A DNA stretch of 5,165 nucleotides from Candidatus Glassiibacteriota bacterium (GTDB lineage: Bacteria > Gemmatimonadota > Glassbacteria > GWA2-58-10): positions 1-5,165 of the forward strand of contig JAUVUV010000195.1 of the NCBI GenBank assembly GCA_030604975.1. Direction: 5' to 3'. The notes beneath the pieces are model-generated. The model did not search any database and was not told where the DNA came from. It saw only the letters and a list, made by a program, of their open reading frames with translations. Below, one piece after another: positions 1 through 5,165 of the stretch (position 1 is its first letter; every line of letters starts with the position of its first letter). The position numbers were made by a program, and so were the translations under genes.

Positions 1-35
1 ATATGCAAAAACCTAACCGGACATTACTGCCCTGA

Positions 36-56
36 CCCCCCTTTGTGAAAGGGGGG
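36..56. repeat. Perfect GC-rich palindrome, REP/MITE-like hairpin
   Basis: Six C and three T are followed by the loop GTG and then the exact reverse complement (three A, six G), giving a 9-bp perfect stem with a 3-base loop. No T-tract follows on either strand, so it is not a classic intrinsic terminator. Short C-run/G-run palindromes of this kind are often dispersed intergenic repeats in bacterial genomes. Whether this one is repeated elsewhere cannot be seen here. It sits 15 bases before the terminator of the minus-strand gene. Confidence 0.5.
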
Positions 57-71
57 ATTTACTCCTAGCAT

Positions 72-116
72 AATAAAAAGGCCGCCGGGCAATCAGTTCA
101 GGCGGCCTTTTTTATT
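72..116 (-). terminator. Intrinsic terminator of the sigma-54 activator gene, probably bidirectional
   Basis: A GGCCGCC / GGCGGCC stem (80-86 with 101-107) is flanked by an A-run on the left and a T-run on the right that extend the pairing outward. The loop is 14 bases (87-100). Read on the minus strand the stem is followed by TTTTTATT, a proper U-tract, 23 bases beyond the activator's stop codon at 139-141. Read on the plus strand it is also followed by TTTTTTATT, so it could equally stop transcription entering from left of the window. Confidence 0.88.
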
Positions 117-138
117 ATTGCAAGGTGATACGGAATCG

Positions 139-1740
139 TTACTTCAAATTGTACTCCTTGATCTTCCGATACAGAGTCCTCTCACCGATCCCCAGGATTT
201 TTGCAGCTTTCCTTCGGTTGCTGCCTGTGCCGGCCAGCACACGCGCGATAGCACTGCGCTCCACCTCTTTCATGCTCTGTGGCTTTTTCAGGGTGTCCTC
301 TGTGTCCTCGAACTGCACGCTGCTGTACTCGGAGCTGTCCGCCTCCGGATGCCGGCTCTCGGCAGAGGCGCGTTCGCGTTTAGCAAAAGTGTCTTCGCCA
401 GCCTCTGAATCCGGGGCATATGACGGCCGCCGGAAAATTTCCCGGGTGCCGGTCAGCAGCTGTTTTATTTCGCCGAATTCTTTCTGAAGGTTCAGCAGGG
501 CGCGGTAAAGCATTTGGAACTCGATCGCATCCGCACCTCTTCCTTCACGTCTCTCCACCCCTGGGAAATGCACGGGGAGAAGCCGCTCGGGGCTGCCCCG
601 GCGCAGTATCTGGTCAGGGATGTCCCGGGCACGAATCCGGCTGCCAAGCGAAAGCACGACCATTGATTCGGCCAGATTTCGAAGTTCGCGTACATTGCCC
701 GGCCAGTCGTAGTTTTTCAGTATCTGGAGGGCTTCCTGGTCTATCCCGGCAAAAGTTTTGTTGTTCTCCCGGCAGAACTTCTCGATAAAGTAGTTCATCA
801 AAAGCGGGATGTCCTCGCGGCGCTCCCGCAAAGGCTGAATCTGGATCGAAAGCACTTTGAGGCGGTAGAAAAGGTCGCGCCGGAAATTGCCCCGTTCCAC
901 CTCGTATTCCAGATCTTTGTTTGTAGCTGCGAGCATCCGCACATTCACCCGGATTTTGTTGCTTCCGCCAACCCGCATGAGCTCTCGTTCCTCGAGCACG
1001 CGCATGAGCTTGACCTGCACCGACAGTGGCATCTCGCCGACCTCGTCGAGGAATATTGTACCCTCCCCAGCGATCTCGAAATGCCCCTTGCGCAGGGAGG
1101 TCGCCCCGGTGAAAGAGCCCTTCTCGTGCCCGAAAAGTTCGCTTTCGAGCACGCCCTCGGCAATCGCCGCGCAGTTTACCGCAATAAAAGGTTTGTGGCG
1201 TCTGGCGCTCAGGCGGTGTATCGCCTGAGCCACCAGTTCCTTGCCTGTGCCGCTTTCTCCGAAAATCAATACTGTGGAGTTTACCTGCGAATACTGGGCG
1301 ATCCTTTCTATCACCTCGCGCATCTCTGGTGTTTTGCCGATTATCCCGATACTGCCGATCAGCCTGTTGCGCTCAAGCATGCGGCTTACCGCCTGGGCTA
1401 TTTCCTCCCCGTCCACAGGCTTTTCGAATACCTCATCCACTCCCAGAGAGTCGAAATAGCTCAGGTTCTCCGGCTCAGTGGGCTCGACCAGACAGACCAC
1501 CCCCATATTTGCCGGAGCGTGTTTGATCCCCTTCAGGAAACGAAGGGTGCTCTGCTCGTGGATCCCTCCGGTGATAATCACCAGGGTAACGATTTCACCG
1601 GCTGCCGGTATTCTGTCGATCCGGGGCAGGCGGCTTATTTTTTTAACATGCATACCTTGTGAACTCAATACTCCGATCACGCGCGAGGCCGCCTCGGCAT
1701 CGTTATCTGTAACAAGAATTCTGTAATCTGACATATCCAT
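139..1740 (-). CDS. Sigma-54-dependent transcriptional activator with a degenerate receiver domain (NtrC/AtoC-type architecture)
   Basis: An enhancer-binding protein of 533 residues that would use ATP hydrolysis to remodel sigma-54 RNA polymerase at a distant promoter. Residues 7-120 form a receiver-like fold with the acidic pocket (D12, D14) and the late lysine (K107 in EKP), but the aspartate expected at the end of the third strand is replaced by threonine (LVIIT, T57). The AAA+ domain runs from about 130 to 375: Walker A GESGTGKE (161-168), loop GSFTGA (208-213) in place of GAFTGA, Walker B IFLDE (229-233), arginine-finger segment FRRDLFYRL (286-294), sensor II WPGNVREL (346-353). A helical leucine-rich stretch (about 406-429) and a charged, probably disordered linker follow. 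A Fis-type helix-turn-helix (about 490-533, NRRKAAKILGIGERTLYRK) ends the protein. ATG at 1740 is preferred because a Shine-Dalgarno lies at the right distance; the 12-base longer GTG start at 1752 falls inside that site. Family call is sure; target genes are unknown. Confidence 0.95.
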   Translation of the reverse strand: MDMSDYRILVTDNDAEAASRVIGVLSSQGMHVKKISRLPRIDRIPAAGEIVTLVIITGGIHEQSTLRFLKGIKHAPANMGVVCLVEPTEPENLSYFDSLGVDEVFEKPVDGEEIAQAVSRMLERNRLIGSIGIIGKTPEMREVIERIAQYSQVNSTVLIFGESGTGKELVAQAIHRLSARRHKPFIAVNCAAIAEGVLESELFGHEKGSFTGATSLRKGHFEIAGEGTIFLDEVGEMPLSVQVKLMRVLEERELMRVGGSNKIRVNVRMLAATNKDLEYEVERGNFRRDLFYRLKVLSIQIQPLRERREDIPLLMNYFIEKFCRENNKTFAGIDQEALQILKNYDWPGNVRELRNLAESMVVLSLGSRIRARDIPDQILRRGSPERLLPVHFPGVERREGRGADAIEFQMLYRALLNLQKEFGEIKQLLTGTREIFRRPSYAPDSEAGEDTFAKRERASAESRHPEADSSEYSSVQFEDTEDTLKKPQSMKEVERSAIARVLAGTGSNRRKAAKILGIGERTLYRKIKEYNLK

Positions 1741-1748
1741 TTGATAAT

Positions 1749-1757
1749 TCACCTCTA
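1749..1757 (-). promoter_or_regulatory. Ribosome binding site that decides the activator start
   Basis: On the minus strand TAGAGGTGA lies 8 bases before the ATG at 1740-1738. It matches the anti-Shine-Dalgarno complement well. The GTG at 1752-1750 is part of this site and so is unlikely to be the initiation codon, although it opens a slightly longer frame (537 codons). A second ATG at 1734 is spaced less well. Confidence 0.7.
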
Positions 1758-1793
1758 AGCAAATACGGTAGTTCTGACAAAATGGCAGATATT

Positions 1794-1822
1794 AATTTAC
1801 CTTTTAATCCTTGAATTGTCAA
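1794..1822 (-). promoter_or_regulatory. Sigma-70-type promoter for the activator gene
   Basis: On the minus strand a perfect -35 hexamer TTGACA (1822-1817) is followed after 17 bases by TAAATT (1799-1794), which matches the -10 consensus at 4 of 6 positions. Transcription would start near 1787, giving a leader of roughly 45 bases before the ATG at 1740. This suggests the regulator itself is made by the housekeeping sigma factor. No sigma-54 site was found on this strand ahead of the gene. Confidence 0.5.
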
Positions 1823-1964
1823 TAGATCAATGCGTTGCAAAACCGTACTGTCATTATGAGTTGGATAGAATAATGTTAAAATTTCAAAGAGGGAATGAAA
1901 GTGACAGCTTTTGAAAATCCACTTGAATAATGGCTCGGCAGTATTCCGCTAGCATTCTCATTGA

Positions 1965-1976
1965 TTAACCGGTTAA
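1965..1976. promoter_or_regulatory. Candidate operator, 12-bp perfect palindrome
   Basis: TTAACCGGTTAA is fully self-complementary with a central CG step, the arrangement typical of LacI-family operators. It lies about 140 bases upstream of the activator's promoter and 250 bases upstream of the transglutaminase-like gene. No LacI-type gene is in the window, and the Fis-type domain of the neighbouring activator could also bind a dyad such as this as an upstream activating site. Binding is inferred from symmetry alone. Confidence 0.3.
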
Positions 1977-2046
1977 ATGTGATAAATTCCTATCTGAATG
2001 CAAACTTCCGGACGCAAACTCGGCATAACAAGCCCCCGGATTGTCT

Positions 2047-2062
2047 TGGATTGAAAATCGCA
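2047..2062 (+). promoter_or_regulatory. Weak sigma-54-like promoter candidate
   Basis: TGG at 2047-2049 and GCA at 2060-2062 have the obligatory spacing of 10 bases between the GG and GC dinucleotides. The -24 element (TGGATTG) lacks the usual CAC, and the -12 element (TCGCA) has one change from TTGCA. It would start transcription near 2073, leaving a leader of about 150 bases before the ATG at 2227. The only support beyond the motif is the sigma-54 activator gene next door. Confidence 0.2.
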
Positions 2063-2226
2063 GACAGAACTTTAGCCACTCGCACTTCCTGAAAAATATT
2101 CCGTGTAACCTGTTAATTATAAATAAGATTAATCTATAACTTAAAGTATCGGTTTAAGAACTGAAAATCCAATATGGAATGAAAGTTTTATCCAAAGTCT
2201 AGTGAAAGATAAAAAAGGGGGTCTGG

Positions 2227-3948
2227 ATGAGATATTCATCAGGTTTAGCCATGCTTCTGGCTATGGCGGTTTTGATCGATTCACTGCCGGCAGGCGATTC
2301 TCACGCTGGCAACCAGCCTAGGATCGGCTACGAATACTGGATTCCCGCCTCTGAGACTGATTCTGCGGGACAGCATGGGATTCATTTCAAGAAATTTATC
2401 AACGGCTCGGCGTACATGCCGAAATTCCCGTTCAGATTCCAGCGCTGGGACGAGCCTCAGCTCGGGGAACTGCAAGAACGGATGGGTCTCGAAGAACTGA
2501 TCAAAGATGCATCCACTGAGTTTGAAATCGCTACCAGGATCGCGCACAAGGTCTGCAACCTCTGGGCCCATTCTGCCCCGGTTGAATACCCGAGCTGGAA
2601 CGCCCTGAGAATTCTGGATGCAGTTGGACAGGGAGAGCAGTACTGGTGTACGTATAAACAGCTTCTGACCATGCAATGCCTCGCCTCGCTCGGCATTCAC
2701 AGCCGGATTGTACCCTGCCACTGGCATCATTCTCTGGAGTTCTGGTCCAACGACTTTCGCAAATGGGTCGTAATGGACGCCTGGACGGCAAATTATTACC
2801 GCAAGGACGGTATTCCCCTGGGCTCGCTTGAACTTCACCGCTTAAGCCGTGAGACCGGCAGTGTGGAAGGTACAGGGGTATGGGAGATAAACATAAATCC
2901 CAACCGCTGGGAGCCTGAACGCACCCAGGACAGTGTGCTTGCCACCACTGACTGTTACCAGCATGTGCGCTACATCCCGCGCAACGATTTTCTCTCAGCG
3001 CCCCTGGAACCCAAGCCTGCTGGCGCACCCGGAGATTATCTGAAACCCAATAACCAGTTAAATGATCTAATCCAGACCGCCCTGATTCATATCGCCTGGT
3101 GGCATCCGGGTGACCCGCCAACTCTTGTATGCCCCATGGTAAGATACGAACAGGAGTACAATTTCCCGCTCAACGAGGTCGAGATAACTTTCTCCAGGCC
3201 GGCCACGCAGGAGGGTGTCCTTGACCTGAGCTTTGAAACCCACACGCCGGAGTTCGACAGTTATTTCAGGAAACTGGACGATGGCGACTGGGAGCCGTGC
3301 GGGAGCCGCTTTCTCTGGAAACTGGAGCCCGGCACGAACAGCCTGAAAGTAAAATCGCGTAGCAAGTGGGGCAGATTCGGCCCACCCAGTGAAGTGGTCC
3401 TGGAATACAGGCCGGAGGAACTTCGAGCGCCAGTTGTCGAAAGGCTCGAGATACCAGACCCGGGGTTTGAAAAGATCGGTGGCAATACGAAAAGCGGGGA
3501 CGGTCAGCCCACCGGCACGTGGAAGATGGTCTACACTGACCAGTACCAGGAACCCGCTTTTTACGGCCCGGTGAACGAAAATCCCCATTCCGGCAAATAC
3601 TGTTTCAAGATTGAACTCCGCACTCCACCGATCTATGCCAGGCTACAAAGCGGGAGGTTTCGGGTCAATCCTGCCTCGGATGTCACTCTCAGGGTCTGGC
3701 TCCGCGCTGACAAAGAAGCACGGGAGGTTACACTCTCAGTAAGCGATGTTACACGCGGAGGGCCGGGGAGTCAGGCAAAAGTCCACGACCGGGTGAGGGT
3801 GGGCACAAAGTGGAAACAGTACGAGCTGAAGGCCCGCCTTACTGCCCGGACAACCGAAGCTGCGGTAGGCGTGCAGGTCATGAAAGGCGTCTTGTGGATG
3901 GATGATTTCTCGATCACCGAAGACAGCAGAGCAGAGATACCCTGGTAA
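2227..3948 (+). CDS. Secreted transglutaminase-like protein with a C-terminal carbohydrate-binding-like module
   Basis: A 573-residue exported protein. Residues 1-27 form a signal peptide (R2, hydrophobic 7-17, probable cleavage after SHA). Residues about 95-200 resemble the transglutaminase/papain-like core: the Cys helix motif YWCTYKQLLTMQCLASLGI with C141, then a strand with H167 (HHSLEFW), then D184 in VVMDAW, giving a plausible Cys-His-Asp triad. Residues about 305-397 look like a beta-sandwich (Ig/FnIII-type). Residues about 408-567 look like a CBM4/9-type jelly roll: it opens with IPDPGFE, has HSGKYCFKIE and ends VLWMDDFSI. Such cores may be peptidases, crosslinkers or amidases acting on peptides or cell-wall material; the exact reaction and substrate cannot be told here. 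The ATG follows a strong ribosome binding site (AAAAGGGGG ending 5 bases upstream). No gene shares its transcript in the window; the sigma-54 activator is divergent. The catalytic-fold call is fairly firm, the C-terminal module likely, the function open. Confidence 0.83.
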   Translation: MRYSSGLAMLLAMAVLIDSLPAGDSHAGNQPRIGYEYWIPASETDSAGQHGIHFKKFINGSAYMPKFPFRFQRWDEPQLGELQERMGLEELIKDASTEFEIATRIAHKVCNLWAHSAPVEYPSWNALRILDAVGQGEQYWCTYKQLLTMQCLASLGIHSRIVPCHWHHSLEFWSNDFRKWVVMDAWTANYYRKDGIPLGSLELHRLSRETGSVEGTGVWEININPNRWEPERTQDSVLATTDCYQHVRYIPRNDFLSAPLEPKPAGAPGDYLKPNNQLNDLIQTALIHIAWWHPGDPPTLVCPMVRYEQEYNFPLNEVEITFSRPATQEGVLDLSFETHTPEFDSYFRKLDDGDWEPCGSRFLWKLEPGTNSLKVKSRSKWGRFGPPSEVVLEYRPEELRAPVVERLEIPDPGFEKIGGNTKSGDGQPTGTWKMVYTDQYQEPAFYGPVNENPHSGKYCFKIELRTPPIYARLQSGRFRVNPASDVTLRVWLRADKEAREVTLSVSDVTRGGPGSQAKVHDRVRVGTKWKQYELKARLTARTTEAAVGVQVMKGVLWMDDFSITEDSRAEIPW

Positions 3949-3993
3949 GATGGCCACCTCCGATTTGGGACGGAATAACGCTTTGTCTTTGTA

Positions 3994-4036
3994 TTGACAG
4001 TGGCTACCTCTCAAGGTATCTTTTGATTAATATAAT
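3994..4036 (+). promoter_or_regulatory. Sigma-70 promoter(s) for the ylbF-like/rsmI unit
   Basis: A perfect TTGACA (3994-3999) is followed after 17 bases by TATCTT (4017-4022, 4 of 6 matches). A second, perfect -10 hexamer TATAAT lies at 4031-4036, with only a poor -35 (CTCTCA at 4008-4013). Starts would fall near 4029 and 4043. Either start precedes the hairpin at 4055-4079, so the leader of the downstream unit would contain that hairpin. Confidence 0.55.
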
Positions 4037-4054
4037 GGTTAGATGATTACATTG

Positions 4055-4087
4055 AAGGGGCCGGAGGTCCGCGCCCCTTTGCATTTT
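4055..4087 (+). terminator. GC-rich hairpin, terminator or leader attenuator
   Basis: AAGGGGC (4055-4061) pairs with GCCCCTT (4073-4079), and an inner CGG/CCG stem (4062-4064 with 4069-4071) closes on a 4-base loop, leaving one bulged C at 4072. The T-tract is interrupted (TTT, GCA, TTTT). It could end the transcript of the upstream secreted-protein gene, whose stop is 106 bases before it. Because good promoter elements lie upstream, it could also act as a partial terminator in the leader of the next unit. Confidence 0.5.
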
Positions 4088-4151
4088 AATAAGGAATTTA
4101 CCCTGAGAGACAATCTACGGTTAGCTTTCCTACCATAATCCGGAGAGAGTA

Positions 4152-4508
4152 ATGGATATAGAAACTGCCGCAAAGGAACTGGGCGGGCTTATTGCGCAGA
4201 CCCCGGAATACAAATATTACAATCAGGCTGCCAAGGACGTGGAGGGGGACAATGAATTGAGCGAATTGATGAAAGGTTTAAAAGAACTGGAGCAAAAAGT
4301 GCTGGAGGCCCAGAAAGAGGGAAAGAAAATCAGCGAGGAACTCAAGGCCGAGTACAACAGTTACATGGAGAAGGTTCAGGGAAAAACCAGGATACAGTCT
4401 CTCATCGCCACCCAGGAAAATTACCTCAAGATGATGAACAAGGTGAATGAAATGATTGCGGAGGGGATTCGCGAGGGCGCACAAAGTCGGATCATAACCG
4501 ATGTCTGA
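4152..4508 (+). CDS. YlbF/YmcA-family helical protein
   Basis: An acidic, almost wholly alpha-helical protein of 118 residues that matches the YlbF/YmcA family (Com_YlbF, formerly DUF964) in length and pattern. An N-terminal helix (about 1-30, with LGGLIAQTPEYKYYNQA) is followed by a conserved-type short turn (EGDNELSELM), a heptad-rich helix (about 38-75, KELEQKVLEAQKEGKKI) and a C-terminal helix (about 82-110, QENYLKMMNKVNEMIAEGI). In Bacillus, YlbF, YmcA and YaaT form a complex affecting competence, sporulation and RNase Y-dependent mRNA processing. Orthologous function cannot be assumed here. No signal peptide or membrane segment is seen, so it should be cytoplasmic. The start is supported by GGAG at 4142-4145, six bases from the ATG. 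The rsmI start is 8 bases after its stop, so the two are probably one operon with translational coupling. Confidence 0.88.
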   Translation: MDIETAAKELGGLIAQTPEYKYYNQAAKDVEGDNELSELMKGLKELEQKVLEAQKEGKKISEELKAEYNSYMEKVQGKTRIQSLIATQENYLKMMNKVNEMIAEGIREGAQSRIITDV

Positions 4509-4516
4509 GCTGGAAA

Positions 4517-5165
4517 ATGAAAGAATCGCTCGCCACACCGGGCAGTCTCTATGTTGTCGCCACACCGCTCGGCAACCTGGATGACATTACCTACCGGGCC
4601 GTGGAACTTCTTAAAAAAGTACCGGTAATAGCCTGCGAGGATACCCGCCACAGCGGCAAATTACTCTCCCGCTACGGTAAAAAAGCCCGCCTGATCAGCT
4701 ATCACGAGCACAACGAACAGACAGCAGCAGGCCGGGTTATTTCTCTGCTGCAATCAGGATTTGATGTCGCTCTTATTTCCGATGCCGGAACACCGGGTAT
4801 TGCAGACCCTGGCTACCGGGTGGTGAAACTGGCACTGGAGCAGGGGCTGGATGTGGTTCCAGTGCCCGGCCCTTCCGCCCTGACAACCGCGCTGAGCGTC
4901 TCCGGCCTGCCCACGGACAGTTTCTATTTTGCCGGGTGGATCCCTTCCCGTAAAAAAGAACTCGAGAAAACTCTCGCCAATCTCTCCCCACTCAAGGCCA
5001 CGCTGATTTTTTACTGTCCGGCCAGGAAAATAAAAGACGTGGTTGTCAAGTTCCGGCAGGTTCTCGGTAACCGTCGGGCTGTGGTCTGCCGCGAGCTTAC
5101 CAAGATTCACGAGGAAATCCTCCGCGGTTCCCTTTCGGAGCTGGAAAAAACTCTCGCAGATAGAG
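4517..5165 (+). CDS. rsmI: 16S rRNA (cytidine-1402-2'-O)-methyltransferase, 3' end cut by window
   Basis: This enzyme 2'-O-methylates C1402 in the P-site region of 16S rRNA using S-adenosylmethionine; in Escherichia coli it works with RsmH, which methylates N4 of the same base. The first 216 codons are present; family members are usually about 275-290 residues, so roughly the C-terminal quarter is missing only because the window ends. It has the tetrapyrrole-methylase-type fold with RsmI hallmarks: YVVATPLGNLDDIT (12-25), CEDTRHSGKLL (40-50), SDAGTPGIADPG (88-99), VPVPGPSALTTALSVSG (114-130) and the following FYFAGWIPSRKKE. ATG at 4517 is the first in-frame ATG and brings the protein directly into the family's N-terminus (SLYVVATPLGN). 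Its ribosome binding site is weak (GAG at 4507-4509 within the preceding stop region), consistent with coupling to the YlbF-family gene 8 bases upstream. Confidence 0.97.
   Translation, partial: MKESLATPGSLYVVATPLGNLDDITYRAVELLKKVPVIACEDTRHSGKLLSRYGKKARLISYHEHNEQTAAGRVISLLQSGFDVALISDAGTPGIADPGYRVVKLALEQGLDVVPVPGPSALTTALSVSGLPTDSFYFAGWIPSRKKELEKTLANLSPLKATLIFYCPARKIKDVVVKFRQVLGNRRAVVCRELTKIHEEILRGSLSELEKTLADR

Larger units (their letters stand above)
1823..2226. other. Long AT-rich divergent intergenic region with no gene
   Basis: Together with the activator's promoter and leader this forms a 486-base gap between divergent genes. I find no open reading frame with a ribosome binding site and no tRNA-like fold. 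It holds a perfect 12-bp palindrome TTAACCGGTTAA (1965-1976), a perfect 10-bp palindrome AGATTAATCT (2126-2135), two copies of GGAATGAAAGT (1892-1902, 2176-2186), two copies of TGAAAATCC (1912-1920, 2162-2170) and a weak sigma-54-like site (2047-2062). The stretch 2113-2160 is very AT-rich and contains -10-like hexamers (TATAAA at 2118, TATAAC at 2135) without a convincing -35. The promoter of the plus-strand gene probably lies here, but I cannot fix it. Confidence 0.6.

Noticed and set aside
1..60. 3' end of a gene entering from the left
   Set aside because: No convincing coding frame can be supported in so short a stretch; it reads as intergenic sequence with a palindrome.
118..487. Two overlapping plus-strand open frames over the 3' part of the activator
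   Set aside because: They run through the HTH and linker coding region on the opposite strand, and the first starts inside the terminator; no family features.
1081..1662. A 193-codon open frame on the plus strand inside the activator gene
   Set aside because: It is antisense to a confidently identified AAA+ activator, shows no family motifs and no convincing ribosome binding site; it reflects codon composition of the minus-strand gene.
1741..2226. Possible small RNA gene or riboswitch in the divergent gap
   Set aside because: I could find no strong stem-loop with a T-tract and no conserved riboswitch core; only short dyads are present.
2531..3121. Minus-strand open frames of 185-196 codons inside the secreted-protein gene
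   Set aside because: They overlap a gene with a clear signal peptide and domain pattern, and their translations look like composition-driven sequence without recognisable domains.
3966..3982. GG-N10-GC arrangement resembling a sigma-54 promoter after the secreted-protein gene
   Set aside because: Only the spacing and a few bases match; both the -24 and -12 elements are poor, and a much better sigma-70 promoter lies just downstream.
4754..5110. Minus-strand open frame of 118 codons over rsmI
   Set aside because: It is a shadow of rsmI, which carries several unmistakable family motifs on the plus strand.

Overview
The window (about 5.2 kb, moderate GC, tight coding regions separated by AT-rich gaps) looks like chromosomal DNA of a Gram-negative-type bacterium. 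Two features hint at the Fibrobacteres-Chlorobi-Bacteroidetes group or a related candidate phylum: a sigma-54 activator with a helical leucine-rich segment between its AAA+ and Fis domains, as I recall from activators of that group, and a secreted protein carrying a carbohydrate-binding-like module. This placement is inference from style; no rRNA or other strong phylogenetic marker is present. There are no tRNAs, rRNAs, CRISPR arrays, transposases or phage genes.

Layout. Bases 1-138 hold a short perfect palindrome of the genome-repeat type and an intrinsic terminator that ends the first gene. Bases 139-1740 (minus strand) encode a sigma-54-dependent activator: a receiver-like domain lacking the phospho-acceptor aspartate, a complete AAA+ domain, and a Fis-type helix-turn-helix. 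It starts at an ATG chosen by its Shine-Dalgarno sequence and has a recognisable sigma-70 promoter. A 486-base gap (1741-2226) divides it from a divergent gene. That gap contains two perfect palindromes, repeated 9- and 11-mers and a weak sigma-54-like site. Bases 2227-3948 (plus) encode an exported transglutaminase-like protein with a C-terminal jelly-roll module. After a 203-base gap with a good sigma-70 promoter followed by a terminator-like hairpin comes a two-gene unit: a YlbF/YmcA-family helical protein (4152-4508) and, 8 bases later, rsmI (4517 to beyond the window end), a 16S rRNA 2'-O-methyltransferase.

How the genes relate. The YlbF-family gene and rsmI are almost certainly co-transcribed. 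The activator and the transglutaminase-like gene are divergent across a large regulatory-looking gap, so the activator may control its neighbour, but this is not shown by the sequence. I see no clear new multi-gene system. The most notable points are the apparently phosphorylation-independent receiver, the architecture of the exported protein, and the placement of a hairpin just downstream of the promoter for the ylbF-like/rsmI unit.
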